The notes: generated by a model from the letters alone, not told the origin. A stretch of DNA of 64,000 nucleotides from Eutypella sp. D-1 (GCA_023313575.1 JAJTTP010000020.1:62001-126000); one strand, 5' to 3'; positions 1 to 14,672 are shown, counted from the stretch's first letter. A program made the numbers and translations.

Positions 1-3000
1 TAAAGTAATATCTAAATTTTTTAAATACGTTAACGATAATAAAAGATTCTTTATCGTAAATCGGATAATTAAGTTCGGTTTTAATAAGTTTATAAAAATA
101 AAATACGATAAAGTATAATTTTCTTTTTTTATCTCGTTATCTAATTTATGCTCCGAAAGCGTAATCTAAAGCGTCGGTTTTTAACTTAACGGGTTTTTTA
201 AAATCGTATATAATAAATATTAATTCGTTAATAATAACGTTTTTTAATTTCTTAAAAAATTTATTTACTTTATTAAGCCGAGAAAAGCCTGTATTTCCTT
301 TATACTAGTAAGCATTTTCTAATCCTTAATAATCGCGATTTTTTTAAGGGTTATTTTAATATGTTCGGGGGTAATAATATATCCGAGGAATTCCATTTTT
401 TATATATAAAATACACTTTTTTCGGGTTTTATTAATAGGTTAACGTTTTATAATATTTATAATACTTTATATACATACTTTTTATGCTATTTTTTTAATT
501 CTAAATAAATAAAGATATCGTTAAAATAATAAATAACGAAAATATTAAAATATTTTCGTAATACGTGGTTAATTATGCGTTAAAACAATATTAATACGTT
601 AATTAATCCGAAAGGCATAATTAAATATTTAAATAAGCCGTATTTCGTTTTAAAGGCTATTTTTTATTCGTTTCCGGGTTTAATTTTAATATAATAATAT
701 CCGTCCTTAAGGTTTAAAGTAATAAACTATTTAATTCCGTATAAATAATCCTTTATTTTAATAATAAGTAATAATAATATTCGGTTTTTAACAGTAATTT
801 TATTTAATTATCGATAATTAATTATTAATCGTAATTTACCGTTTTATTTAGGTATAAATATAATAAGGTATTTTATTAATAATTTTAATTATCGAATATA
901 TTTTTTTATTAACTTATTTTTAAGGTATTCCCGTAATTCTTTAAATTCGATTTCGTTAAGGTTATAGATTTTATAAAATCGTAACGTTTTTCCTTTTATA
1001 AGGATAATTTTATAATCTTATTTATTACGGTCTAATAGTTTTTCTTTAAATTTTTCGTAAAACATTTTATCGTATTAATAATATTATAATAATACGTTAC
1101 GTATTTATAATGTCGTCGTATTTCTTTTTTTTAAAATGCTGTTAAAAAAGCGGAATCGCTATCGGATAAATGCGATAATTTATTTAATCCTTTTTTTATA
1201 TCTTTTTTTTTTAATTCGTCGTGTTTTTTTTAATAAGGTTTTTATTATATTTTTATATCCGTATTTACTGTTTATTAAATATTAAGATCTTTTTTTTAAA
1301 TTATTATCGGTTTTTAAAAAATAAGGAAATATTATTTAGCCAGTTTTCTAATTAATCGATAAATTATATTAATATAATTATAGTTATTTAAAGATTATGT
1401 CGTATCCTTTTAAAAACATAATATTAAAAATAACGTTTTATTTCTATCTTTCGATATATATATTAAATTAATCGGTTTTTTATAATACTTTTTTTCGTTA
1501 TATTTAAAAGTATAATTTTCGGTTTCCGTTATATTATAAAAGTGTTATTTCTTTTTTTATAATAGCTGTAACTTATTACATAATTTTAAGGTTATATAAT
1601 TACCGTCGGTTCCGTTATTTATTATAACGGTATACCAGTTATTTTTAACCTTTATTTATATTATAATATATCCGTATCGTTTTTAAGCTTTTAAAATGGT
1701 TTATAAATATCGTATTACGTTTTTAAGCTTTATAATACCGTTTTATAGCTTTAATATAAACGGTTTTATCTTTTTAAATTTTTACCGTAAATTTATACGG
1801 CGTTATATAAGTTATTATAAAGTATTTTTTTACTGGATTTTTTTTATACGTACGGTTATTTTTTTGCTATTAAATTTTCGTAAAAATATTTAAAGCTAAT
1901 TTTATTAAAGGTTATTTTTTTTAATAAATTTTTATAAATGTATAAGTCGGCGCTTAATAATTTGTTTTTTTAACATCGGATTTTATATTCCTATTATTCG
2001 ATCTTATTCCGGATCTTTATAACTTTTAACATTTAATATATATATTCGTTATAATAATATGTTTAATATTTTCCGGGGCAGGATATTTTTTCTAGTTACT
2101 TTTAATTATACGGTACGCGGTTAATATAACATGTGATTTTTTTATATTATTATCAATCGGTTTCGTTTCCTTTTTATTATAAAAAATCGAATCTTTTTTT
2201 AGCTATTTATTTAATTCGGTTAATAATACCGATTTTTCGTTCCTTATACCAGTAATATTCGTATTTTCGGCAATTAACGGGATGTTTTAAAAAGTATAAC
2301 GTTTAAGTTTAAATTTTTTAATTAATAAATTTATTTTAATTATAAAACTATTATAAGTAAATTTTAAATCGTTATTTTTTAAGGCGTTATTAAGATCGTT
2401 TAACGTAAATGCCGTATATTTTTTATAGTTTATAATTTTATCGTTTTTTAAACTAATTAATTAATTATTTTATTTTTTCCTTTTCCGCGAAATAGGTTTT
2501 TATAAAAGCTTTTTTTTTATCGTTATCGAGGTATTTATTTTATTATTATTAACGTTATTATTTTGTTACGGCTTAAGCTAATCGTTTAGCCTTTTATAAG
2601 TTTTATTAATAAATGTTATTATCCGAATATATGTAACGGATTATTCCGAGCGTTTTTTTACCGGTAAAAGGTTATTTTTTTTCGGGTACGGGTTTTTAAT
2701 TTCTATTTTGCTTAAATCTTTTGCATTTTTTTTTAAAATATTTTATTTTATTATAATTATAATATTTAATTTATCGTTTATTTTTTTATATTATATCGAA
2801 CGATATAAATCTTAATGCCGTTCCGTAAAATATGTCGGTAAGTTTTTAATCCTGATTTTTATTATTTTAATATTTTTTAAATCTTTTAAATACATAATAT
2901 CCCTTTTTTTCTTAACATCGTTTAAATTGTTTATTATCGATTTTAATTATTAAAGTAACGAATTTATTAATAATATTTAATCTGTCGTATAAAATAATCT

Positions 3001-3998
3001 TATTTTTAACCGCATCTTTAAATCTTTGGTAAAACGTATCGATAAAAAACTTATTATCCTTTTAATCAGTTTTTATTATAAGTTATTTAAATTACGCGGC
3101 GTAAATATAGGTTATTTTTTTTTGTTTAAAATTTAGGAGTTATTATATAACGGTTCGGGCTTTATCCGGGTTTCCGTAATTAATTTTTACCTTTTTTACG
3201 AAGTTTTCGTATTTTTCGAAAAAACGTTTAATTTCCGTAATTCTTTTTTTTTTTTCCATTTTTACGAAAGCATTTAAAATAGGTTTAAACCATTAAGTTA
3301 TCCCTCCGGTAAAACATAAGGCGATATCGAGAATTTTATCGGCTTTTTCGGTTAATATATAACGCTATTAATATAAATAAACCGCGGCTATAATAAAAAA
3401 AGGTTATATAAAGGTAATACCATTATAAGGTCCAGGTTTTTTAAACTTAAATTTAACGGGTATAATCTTTTAAATTACGGCTACAATCGCCGTTTACTTA
3501 ATTCGTTCGATTTATTTAAGTAATAATTTAATAATTTGTTAAAGTTTTTATTTTAAAAAAAATATTTTATCGGATATTATTTAAAGTTAATAATATTATT
3601 AAATAAAAGCTTATAACGTATAACGGTTAGTTTATTCTTAACTATTAATTTAATCGAAAGGTTTATATTAATAAAAATATTAAGGTTTTAAATAATAAAT
3701 AATCACGTTTAATAATAATAATAAAAAAGATACTTTAAGTAATTAAGTTATATTATAAACTAGTAAGTTTAAAAATTATTTAAAAAAAAGGTAATAAACG
3801 TAATTATATATTATTTATATTAAATTTTTAAATCGTGACGGATCTAATTAATACCTTTAAATCCATGGATTATAACGGACCCATATGTGGCTCTTTTTAT
3901 AACTTATTAAGTGTGGCTGGCTTATGTCTCCATTTTTCCGGCAGTACCGCTAACGAATAAGGTTACCAGCCCCCACTTAGCCTAGTCAGGCCATAATA
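1..3998 (-). mobile_element. RIP-degraded Ty3/gypsy LTR retrotransposon, 3' part beyond window start
   Basis: The minus strand matches the internal region of gypsy element A (9021-15176) almost colinearly. The reverse complement of the first 70 bases corresponds to the RNase H region of A near 13,075-13,145, so integrase and the 3' LTR lie to the left of the window. The 5' LTR is at 3619-3998. Between them, the reverse complement carries degenerate gag, protease and reverse transcriptase; the stretch at 240-430 matches the RT end of A near 12,610-12,790. Every frame is full of TAA/TAG stops. CpA/TpG depletion with TpA excess is the expected RIP pattern. The small open frame at 1696-1893 is only an AT-rich chance ORF. 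The element is certainly inactive. Confidence 0.85.
3619..3998 (-). repeat. 5' LTR of the minus-strand gypsy element (A-type U3)
   Basis: It is the inverted copy of the LTR at 9021-9435. It shares the GGCCTGACTAGGCC hairpin near the U3 start (here at the right edge) and the terminal CCGTTATA. It is followed internally by the same primer-binding-site region seen after 9435 and 6314. At 380 bp it is slightly shorter than the 415-bp copies. Confidence 0.85.
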
Positions 3999-4164
3999 AT
4001 TTATAACTTTTTATTATTAAAGTTTTTATTATTAGAACTTTTAGTACCGGTATTTTTATCGTTTAATCTTAACCGTATAATACCGTTATAATATATTTAA
4101 AACGTTTTAATAAAATTAATATTTTAAAATTATATAAATATTATATAAAACGTTTTTTATAATT
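3999..4164. other. AT-rich spacer between two LTRs
   Basis: About 165 bases of AT-rich sequence separate the truncated gypsy element and the solo LTR. I see no gene or recognisable motif. It is probably mutated flanking DNA. Confidence 0.5.
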
Positions 4165-4562
4165 TGTGACGGCTGGTTTATTCCTAACTATTAGTTTAAT
4201 TAAGGGGTTTATATTAGCATGAATGTTAAAGGTTTTAAGTAATAAGTAGTTATATTTAATAATAATAAAAAGAAAAATGCTTTAAATAACTAAGTTATAT
4301 TATAAACTGGTAAGCTTAAACATTATTTTAAAAAAAGGTAATAAACGTAATTATATACTATTTATATCCTTTATTTTTAATATTAAAATGTATGGTTATT
4401 ATTAAATCGTTAAAATTATTACCGATTTAACCGATCCTTTTTAATCGTGTAGCGTATATGGCTTATTTTAATATAGTTATTCTTTTTTTTTTTAATTAAA
4501 GTTAGGGATCTTTTTTTATTATGTTAGCCCCACTCGGCCTAATGGCCTGACCGGTCATAATA
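4165..4562 (-). repeat. Solo gypsy LTR (B-type U3), minus orientation
   Basis: The reverse complement begins TATTATGACCGG and ends CCGTCACA, matching the B-type LTRs at 5933, 24644 and 26634. No gypsy internal sequence adjoins either side. A perfect 5-bp duplication, taatt, flanks it at 4160-4164 and 4563-4567. This is therefore a solo LTR left by LTR-LTR recombination. Its terminal CACA is less mutated than the TATA of the other copies, which shows that the original LTR ended in canonical CA. Confidence 0.85.
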
Positions 4563-5932
4563 TAATTAGTTTTTTAAAAAAATCTCTATTCTTTTAATTA
4601 AATTTATTATAATATTTTAGCGTAAAATAAATTAAATAGAAAGTTTTAAAAAAGGCTTTATTTATAAAATTAATAATGTTTTATTTAAACGATGTTTTTA
4701 ATTTAAAGTAAAAAATATATATATATATATATAAAGTTAAAAAATAAAATGCTATTTAATAAAATATTAACGTGAAATAATTTATTTTATTAATAATTAA
4801 ATAGCTTAAGTTGTTATACATACGATCGTATTATAATTTTATATATAAGGGTTAAAAATAAATATCGTATTTTATTTATTTAAAAAAAAGATTTAATTAT
4901 TATACAGGGGAAAAGGAGGAAAAAGGTTTTATTCATTTTAACCCGTATTACGTACGATAAGATCCGAGATATTATTATATAAAAATACGGGCTATTATCG
5001 TACGGCGATTATTAACATGGGTTTAATATTAATAATTTAATTTAAAAAGTTATTAATTTATAATAATATAATAAATATTACAAGCAATTACCCGGGTAAT
5101 ATAATACCGGTAACATCCCGGTGTTAACTTAAAAGCGCACGGGCTACTTGTAGTAAAAAATGCTTATAAAAGGCTTACGCGGCTTATACGATTTATAAAT
5201 TCCTTTTTTTCATTTTTTATTAATGTAATAGCATTAACCTTAAGCTATTATTATAATAAAATAACCAATGGGATAGTTATAATAAGATCGCTTTTTTTTA
5301 ATTAATTTAATACTTACGTATTAATAAAATCCTTTTTATTAACCTTAAGTACTTAAATACTTTAAAACTCCTTTTTTAAATATTATTTATAAATGGCTTT
5401 AATTTTAAGATTTAATTTTTCTTTCTTTTTTTCTTTTACTTTCAAATAATAATATAAAAATTAATTAAGCCAGCGTATTAAATTTTAAATTTTATACCTC
5501 CCCGTTATAATTAAAATATAACTAGTTTTATAACACTTTAATTATAACTTATAACGGCTTAGCTTATTATAATAAATAAAAGATTAAGTTTAAAATTATT
5601 TTTAAACTTATAAATAATAATAAATTATTAATATAACGTTTTTAAATATTTTTTAAATACATAATTAAATGGTTATATTATTAAGAATAAGCGGTATACC
5701 GGTTTAATTAATAATTATTAAAGGTGATTTTTAATAATGAAAATATTTTAATTAATTATATATAAAAGTTTAAAAGAATTAATAAAATAAGCGGTAATAA
5801 CGGCGGTTATAATAACCGTAATAAAAAGGCCGCATTATTATTATTATTACTATTTTTTAATTTATTTTTAAATTCCTTAATAAATAACGATTTTAATTTA
5901 AAAAATTTAAAAACTTTATATCATTATAAAAA
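4563..5932. other. AT-rich non-coding spacer
   Basis: This is RIP-like AT-rich DNA with a short (TA)n run near 4711-4731 and an inverted-repeat segment at 4790-5013. The rest shows no open frame or recognised domain. A few less mutated patches near 5080-5190 keep some GC. It may be the left half of an older transposon interrupted by gypsy B. Confidence 0.5.
4790..5013 (+). repeat. Dispersed or terminal inverted repeat, left copy
   Basis: The segment beginning near AAATAGCTTAAGTTGTTATA and ending near AATACGGGCTATTAT..CGGCGATTATT recurs in reverse complement at 25468-25635, with about 60 bases missing internally from the right copy. The two copies lie outside gypsy B and point toward each other, as terminal inverted repeats would. 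Homology is clear by eye. Assignment to a transposon class is inference. Confidence 0.6.
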
Positions 5933-6314
5933 TGTTATAACCGGTCGGGCCATTAGGCGGAGTGGGGCTAACACGATAAAGAAAAATACTTAACTTAAGT
6001 TTTAAAGAAAAAAACAGCCACATTAAAATAAGCCATATGCGTTACACGATTAAAAAAAATCGGTTAAATCGGTAATAATTTTAACGATATTAAATCGTTA
6101 TATTCGGATATGATTTTAACGATTTAATAATAACTATATATTTTAATATTAAGAATAGAAATATAAATAATATATAATTACACGTAATACTTTTTTTAAA
6201 TATTTTTAAACTTATTAACTTATAATATAATTTAATTATTTAAAACCCTTAACATTTTTATTAATATAAACCTTTTAATTAAATTAATAAATTAAGAATA
6301 AACCGGCCGTTATA
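5933..6314 (+). repeat. 5' LTR of gypsy B
   Basis: It starts TGTTATAACCGG and ends CCGTTATA. The GC-richer U3 motif GGGCCATTAGGC survives. Compared with the 3' LTR at 24644-25073 it lacks about 48 bases in the U5-proximal part. The sequence after it matches that after the gypsy A 5' LTR and marks the primer-binding-site region. Confidence 0.85.
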
Positions 6315-7139
6315 CGTTATAAGCTTTTATTTAATAATATTATTAACTTTAAGTAATATCCGATATTATATCTTTTTTAAGCTAAAGCTTTTAATAAATT
6401 ATTAACTTTTTACTTAAACGGATCGAATAAATTAAATAAATAATAATTATAACCGTAATTTAAAAAATTACCCCCTTTAAATTTAAGCTTAAAAAGTTTA
6501 AACCTTATAATAGCATTACCCCCGTATAACTTCTTTTTTATTATAGCCGTAACTTATTTATATTAATAACGTTATATAATAATTACGGAAATTAATAAAA
6601 TTTTTAATATTATTTTATATTTTACCGGAAAGATAATTTAATAATTTAAACTTATTTTAAATACTTTCGTAAAAAAAAAAAAAAAAAAAGAATTACGGAA
6701 ATTAAATGCTTTTTTAAAAAATATAAAAGTTTCGTAAAAAAGGTAAAAGCTAATTACGGAAACCCGGATAAAACCCGAGCCGTTACGTAATAACTTTTAA
6801 GTTTTAAATAAAAAAAAAACAGCTTATATATACGACGTATAATTTAAACAATTTACCGTTAAAACAGATTAAATCGATAATAAATCCTTTATCGACACGT
6901 TTTATTAAGGATTTAAAACCTTAATTAAAAATAAAATTATTTCGTAAAATAAATTAAATACTTTCGATAAATTCGTTATTTTAATAATTAAAATCGATAA
7001 TAAATAATTCGAATAATAATAAGAAAAAAAAAGGATATTATATATTTAAAAGATTTAAAAAATATTAAAATAATAAAAATTAAAACTAAAAACTTACCGA
7101 TATATTTTACGGGATAGCATTAAAACTTATATTACTTGA

Positions 7140-7344
7140 TATTGGTAGGTACGTTCGTAAAGGAAAGAGATAACAATAATAATAATAAAAGGTGGTGAGA
7201 CTGGTGTGGTATTTTGGTCTAAGGTTTATTTATTTATTTAAGAGGGATACGGGCAAAGCCCTTATCTTTATATAAACGGGAGATAGGTATATAAGTATTT
7301 CTTATTAATATATGGGTTTATATTAATAATTATTAATAATTAAC
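7140..7344 (-). repeat. 3' LTR of the copia element (left copy)
   Basis: On the plus strand it starts TATTGGTAGGTACG (TG changed to TA) and ends TTAACA. It contains the palindromic core GGGCAAAGCCC and the stretch AAACGGGAGATAGGTATATA, both also present at 19428-19636. Read on the minus strand, the family start is TGTTAG, normal for copia LTRs. Confidence 0.8.
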
Positions 7345-9020
7345 ATTTATTTTTTTTATAATTAATTAATTATAAAATGTTATTAAAATAAAAAAGTAAA
7401 CGAATAAATAAGTTAATAAATAAATAAATAATCAGGTAATAAACGTTAATAATATTATTCTTATTTCACCTATCCTTTTAATTTTAAAATAATCTGGTTA
7501 TTTTCGATAAACGTTTTTATAGCCTTATTAAGGGTGGCCTTTATTATGGTATTAATAAAATTGTAAATGTTATAAATTTATCGAATATTATTAATTCTTT
7601 TATTTTTATAAAATTACCGTAACGTTATTAAATCGATTATTAACCCTTTTTTATTAATATTATTTATTTGCATTAGATATTAATATAAGGAAAAAAAGTT
7701 AATATATAAAATTAATAAGGCGCGGGGGAGTAATAACCGGGTTAAAATAATGTTTAACGTGTAATAAATAATATAATTTATATTAAATCTTTAAATTATG
7801 TTATATATTTTACTGGTTAAAATATTACGTATAACATATTTATATTTAATAAACGATTAATAGATAATATTACCTTTAATATTAAATTTATTATTATAGT
7901 TTTTTAATTTTTTATTATTTAAAACAATAATATAACCGATTTACGAACTTATATTTTTATTATTAATAAATAAATTATTAACGAAAATATATAACTTTAA
8001 CTTAATAAAGTTTAATTCGATATAATTAAATCCGTAATTTTTATTATTTATTTATTATTTAATTTTAACGTTTAACATTTTAACTTTTTTAAGGCCGGGT
8101 TTAACATATTATGTTACCGTAAAATAATCTAATACGGCTTTTAATTAATAAATAAAAAAGATATAAGCTCCGCATGTTTATTATTTAACGTATTCTTTTA
8201 TTAATTTTAAAAGGGGTACTTTTAAGTCCATAAGTTTTAATTTCTCGGTTTATCCTTTTTATATAATAAATATTTTATATTTACGAACGATAATTCGTAA
8301 ACCGTTAAAATCTTCGATCGATTTATTTTTTAATATTTTTTATAACCGTGTTTTAATTTTTACTTTATTAAATACTTTATTTTTTAAAACCAAAAAGTTT
8401 ATAATACCGATATTAAAAGTATTATTTATTTAAAATCCCGTAATCCCGAATAATCTTAAATCCGATATTAATAAATAAAAATTAAATATTAATGGTTTTA
8501 TATGTAATTTTTACTGGTAATATTACGAATAAGTTTTAAATTAATAAGTACCAAATTCTATAAGGTTATATAATAATTTAATAATATGTAATAACGTTTT
8601 TTCGGGGTATTTATTTTTTAATTTAACAGGTAATTATATAAAAATAATCCGTTATATCGGCGTTTTAAATTAGGTATAAATTATAGTAATATTTTATATT
8701 ATAACCTTTATTCTTTTAAGCCGTAAAATAAAAGTTATTACTAAAATAAAACGTTAACTGGTTTATTAAATAATAAGTTTATAAGTTATAATAAAACTTT
8801 TATTAAGGTTTCCGTATTTTTAAACGATTAATTATAATTCTTTATATAACGATAAAGTGTTTTTATTTTTTATTTTATAAATTATTTTTAATTTAAAAAT
8901 TATTATATTTTAATAATTAACGGCATTATATATCTTAGGTTATAATATGTTTTTTTCGAATAAAGTATTTAGTTTTTTAAGGTTAAAAGTTTTAAATAAC
9001 TTTTTAAACGTTAGGATTTT
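7345..9020 (-). pseudogene. Degenerate copia internal region, 3' part
   Basis: AT-rich sequence between the left copia LTR and the gypsy A insertion. By position it should hold the reverse transcriptase/RNase H end of the copia pol gene on the minus strand. Stops are so dense that I could not read a specific motif, so the assignment rests on structure rather than on protein similarity. Confidence 0.5.
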
Positions 9021-9435
9021 TGTTATGGCCTGACTAGGCCAAGTGGGGGCTGGTAACCCTATTCGTTAGCGGTACTGCCGGAAGAATAAAGACGTAAGCC
9101 AGCCATATTTAATAAGCTATAAAAAGAGCCATATATGGATCCGTTATAATTTATAAATCTAAAGGTATTAATTAAATCCGTTACGATTTAAGGATTTAAC
9201 ATAATTACATATTTTAATGTTAGGAATAAAGGATATAAATAATATATAACTACGTTTATTACCTTTTTTTTAAATAGTTTTTAAGCTTATTAGTTTATAA
9301 TATAATTTAGTTACTTAAAGCACCTTTTTTTTTATTATTACTAAACGTGATTATTTATTACTTAAAACCTTTAGCATTTTTATTAACATAAATCCCTTAA
9401 TTAGATTAATAATTAAGAATAAACCAGCCGTTATA
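9021..9435 (+). repeat. 5' LTR of gypsy A
   Basis: It starts TGTTATGGCCTGACTAGGCC, a small hairpin, and keeps an unusually GC-rich first 100 bases. The second half is shared with B-type LTRs, while the U3 part is different. Confidence 0.88.
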
Positions 9436-12400
9436 CGTTATAAGCTTTTATTTAATAATATTATCAGCTTTAAATAATATCCGACATTATGTTTTTTTTA
9501 AGCCAAAACTTTTAACAGGTTATTTAATAATTACTCGAATAAATCGAATAAATTAAGTAAACGGTAATTATATTTACGAACTAAAAGGTTATACCCGTTA
9601 AATTTAAGCTTAAAAAACCTGGACCTTATAATAATATTACCTTTATATAACCTTTTTTTATTATAACCGTAATTTACCTATATTAATAACGTTATATATA
9701 TACCACGGAAATTAATAAAATTTTTAATATTATATCATGTTTTACCGAAGGGATAATTTAATAATTTAAACCTATTTTAAATGTTTTCGTAAAAATAAAG
9801 GAAAAAAAGAGATCCATAAAAACTAAACGTTTTTTCGAAAAATATAAAAACTTCGAAAAAAAAGTAAAAGCTAATTACGGAAATCCGGATAAAGCTTAAG
9901 CCGTTACGTAATAACTTTTAACCTTTAAATAAAAAAGGGCAGCTTATATATATGCCGCGTAATTTAAATAACTTATTACTAAAACAGATTAAATCGATAA
10001 TAAATCCTTTATTAACACGTTTTATTAAGGATTTAAAAACTTGGTTAAAAATAAAATCATTACGTAAAATAAATTAAATGCTTTTAATAAGTTTATTACC
10101 TTAATAATTAAAATCGATAATAAATAATTTAAATAACGCTAAAAGAAAAAAGGACATTATGTATTTAAAGGATTTAAAAGATATTAAAATAATAAAAATT
10201 AAGATTAAAAGCTTACCGATATATTTTACGGGACGGCACCAGGACCTATATTACTCGATATGATACGAAAAAATAAGTAATAAATTAAATGCTATAATTA
10301 TAATAAGATAGGATATTTTAAAAAAAAATATAAAAAACTTAAACGGAATATAAATTAAAAACCCGTGCCCGAAAAGGAATAACCTTTTACCGGTAAAAAA
10401 ACGCTCGGAATAATCCGCCGCGTATATTCGGATAGTAACATCTATTAATAAAGATTATAAAAAGCTAAACGATTAGTTTAAACCGTAACAAAACGATATC
10501 GTTAATAATAATAAAATAAATACCTCGATAACGATAAAAAAAAAGCTTTCGTAAAAGCTTATTTCGTAAAAGAAAAAAAAATAAAATAATTAATTAACTG
10601 GTTTAAAAAACGATAAGATTATAAATTATAAAAAATGTACGGCATTTACGTTAAATAATCCTAATAACGTTTTAAAAAATAACGATTTAAAATTTATTTA
10701 TAATAGCTTTATAATTAAAATAAATTTATTAGTTAAAAAATTTAAATTCGGATACCGTATTTTTTAAAACACCTTATTAACTATTAAAAATATAAATGTT
10801 ATTAATATAAAAAACGAAAAATCGGTATTATTAACCGAATTAAATAAATGGTTAAAAAAGGATTTAATTTTTTATAATAAAAAAAAACGAAACCGATCGA
10901 TAATAATATAAAGAAATTCGGCGTTATTATAACCGCGTACCGTATAAATAAAAATAATTAAAAAGGATATCCTGCCCCGGAGGATATTAAGCATGTTATT
11001 ATAATAAATATATATATTAAACGTTAGAAATTATAAAGATCCGGAATAAGATTAAATAATAAAAATATAAAATCCGATATTAAAGAAATAAGTTATTAAA
11101 TACCGATTTATATACGTTTAAGGACTTATTAAAAAGAATAACCTTTAATAAAATTAACTTTAAACATTTTTATAAAGATTTAAAAATAAAAAAATAACTA
11201 TACGTATAAAAGGAATTTAATAAAAAAAAACTTTATAATAACTTATACGATACCGTATAAATTTACGGCAAGGATTTAAAATAATAAGGCCGTTTATATT
11301 AAGGTTATAAAACGGTATCTTAAAAGTTAAAAACGTAATACGATATTTATAAGCCATTTTAAAAGCTTAAAAACGATACGGATATACCATAATACGAATA
11401 AAAATTAAGGATAATTGGTATACCGTTATAATAAACAGCGGAGCCGAAAATAACTATATAACCCCGAAATTATATAATAAATTACAGCTATTATAAAAAA
11501 AGAAATAACATTTTTATAACATAATAAAAGCCGAAGGTTATACTTTTTAATATAACGAAAAAAAAGTATTACGAAAAACCGATTAATTTAATATATATAT
11601 TAAAAGATAAAAATAAAACGTTATTTTCGATATTATGCTTTTAAAAAAATACGATATAATTTTTAAGTAATTATAGCTATATTAATATAATCCATCGATT
11701 AACTGGAGAACTGGTTAAATAATATTCTTTTATTTTTTAAAAACCGACGATAACTTAAAAAAAAGATCTTAATATTTAACGGATAATAAGTATAGGTATA
11801 AAAATATAACAGAAACCTTATTAAAAAGAATACGACAAATTAAAAAAAAAGGACATAAAAAAAGGATTAAATAAATTATTACATTTATCCGATAACGATT
11901 CCGCTTTTTTAATAATATCTTAAAAAAAGAAATACGATAATATCATAAATACGTAACGTATTACCATAATATTATAAATACGATAAAATATTTCGCGAAA
12001 AATTTAAAAAAGGATTATTAAACCGTAATAAATAAAACCACGAGATTATTTTTATAAAAAAAAAAACATTATAATTTTATAAAATTTATAACCTTAACAA
12101 AATTGAATTTAAAAAATTACGAAAATACCTTAAAAATAAATTAATAAAAGGATATATTTAACGATTAAAATTATTAATAAAATACCTTATTATGTTTATG
12201 TTTAAAAAAAACAGCAAATTACGATTAATAATTAATTATCGATAATTAAACGAAATTACCGTTAAAAACCGAATATTGTTATTATTTATTATTAAAATAA
12301 AGGATTATTTATACGAAGCTAAATAATTTATTACTTTAAATTTTAAGGATAAGTATTATTATATCAAAATTAAACCCGGAAACGAGTAAAAAATAGCTTT

Positions 12401-14396
12401 TAAAATAAAATACGGCTTATTTAAGTATTTAATTATGCCTTTCGGATTAATTAATATATTAACATTATTTTAACGCATAATTAACCACGTTTTATAAAAA
12501 TATTTTAATGTTTTCGTTATTTATTATTTTAATAATATCCTTATTTATTCGGAATTAAAGGAATAACATAAAAAACATATATATAAAGTATTATAAATAT
12601 TATAAAACGTTAATTTATTAATGGAACCCGAAAAAAATATATTTTATATATAGGAAATGGAATTCCTAAAATATATTATTACCCCCGAACATATTAAAAT
12701 AGACCTTAAAAAAATCGCGATTATTAAAAATTAAAAAATGCTTATTAATATAAAGGAAATATAGGCCTTTTTCGGCTTAGCAAATTATTATCGGAAGTTT
12801 ATATAACGATTTAAATATATTATAACACCTTTTACGGAATTAATAAAAAAGGATAAACGGTTTATATAAATTAATAAAGTAAATAAATTTTTTAAAAAAC
12901 TAAAGGATATTATTATTAACGAACCAGTATTTATTATATACGATCTTAAAAAACCCGTTAAGCTAAAAACTAACGTTTCGGATTATGTTTTTAAAGCATA
13001 AATTAAATAATAAAATAAAAAAAGAAAATTATACCTTATTATATTTTATTTTTATAAACTTATTAAAACCGAACTTAATTATTTAATTTACGATAAAGAA
13101 TTTCTTATTATCGTTAACGTATTTAAAGAATTTAAATATTATTTTATAAAAAATATGTATTAAGTTAAGGTTTATACTAATTATAAAAATATTATATACT
13201 TTTTTATTACTTAAACCTTTAGCGGAAAATAGTTACGATATGCCAAATATTTTATAGAATTCGATTATATTATTATTTATAAAAAAGGATTAAAAAACGG
13301 ACGAGCAAATGTTATTAATAAATAGCTTATTATGGAAAAAAAGTACATACTAATTAAATACGCGGTATTCCGATAAACGCCAGAAAAATATTTAGAATAA
13401 CGATAAATTTTTATTATTAAAATTATTTAAAATAACTTATATAAGCAAATTGAATAACATAATAATAAATTATTAATAAAAAAATAAATAAAAAAGCTAT
13501 AAATATTATAAAAACTGCAGGAACAGTTAATATAAAAGATTTACGAATATTTTTTATACGGATACCTAAAAGATTATAAAATTTTTAAACGATTATAACG
13601 GACCTATGTATTCGATAAAATGAAATTAATAATATAATAAGTACGATAACGATATAATATATATGGAAAAACTAAAATAAAACGATATAAACCTTACGGA
13701 AAATTATAACCATTACCAGTTAATAAATAATTATAAGAATTTATTATATTCGACTTTATTATTAAATTACTAATATTAAAAAATCCAGCAATACGTAACG
13801 GTTATAACAGCATATTTATAATTATTAACCGATTTATAAAATTTTCTTATTTTATCTTATATAACGAAAATACCGACGCGGAATAAATGGTATATATTTT
13901 TTTATAATATATTATAACGATATACGGTTTTATATTCGAAATTATCTCCGATAAAAAAACGATATTTATATCGAAATTCTGGTAAAGTTTTATAATAAGA
14001 TTAAAATTAAACCTTAAATTTACGATAGCTTTTAAACTTTAAGTAAACGGATAAATAAAACGAATTAATTAAATATTAAAAACTTATTTTCGATAATATA
14101 TTAATTATAAACAGAATAATTAAATAAAATAGCTATTTATCGTATAATTAGCTTATAACATAACCTATTATAAAAATATATAAATAACACTTATTAACGC
14201 CAATTTCGGATTTATTTTAAACGTTTATTAAAACGTTTATAAAAAAGGACCAGATAATATTTAAGCCATGTTAATATTAGAATAATTTAAATAATTGCAT
14301 AAAAAAATAAAAAAAAAGCTCGAATTTATATATTAATAAATAAGTAAATATTATAATTAAAAAAGGTTAAAAGGATTAACTTTTTCGGAGGGAGAT

Positions 14397-14672
14397 ATGG
14401 TTTATTTAACCATAAAAAATATCATAATAAAACGACTTAATAAAAAACTTGACTATAAGTATATCGGACCGTACCCAGTCATTAAAAAAATATCAAAAAA
14501 TAACTACGAACTGGACCTACTATCAGGAGTTAGGATCCATCCAATCTTTCACATTTCCTTACTCAAGGACGTAGCAAATGTAGACGCCACAAAAGCAAGG
14601 GCTTCACGACCGTCCCGCTGGTTAAGACGGCGACAAGACTTAGAAACACGATCAGTCATAATAAAAAGATAA
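14397..14672 (+). pseudogene. Integrase C-terminal remnant of gypsy A pol
   Basis: A 91-codon open stretch at the very end of pol. It contains KLDYKYIGPYPVIKKI followed by YELDLLSG and HPIFHISLLK, the conserved C-terminal (GPY/F) module of Ty3/gypsy integrases that precedes a chromodomain. After HISLLKDV the sequence leaves the family pattern, and the chromodomain region seen in gypsy B (about 23,800-24,600) is missing. About 700 bases are therefore deleted here. The last 200 bases have near-normal GC, unlike the rest of the element. It is not a functional gene. Confidence 0.75.

Noticed and set aside
1696..1893. 65-codon plus-strand open frame in the AT-rich block
   Set aside because: It lies antisense within degraded gypsy sequence and consists of F, I, Y and K from AT-rich codons. 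No domain.
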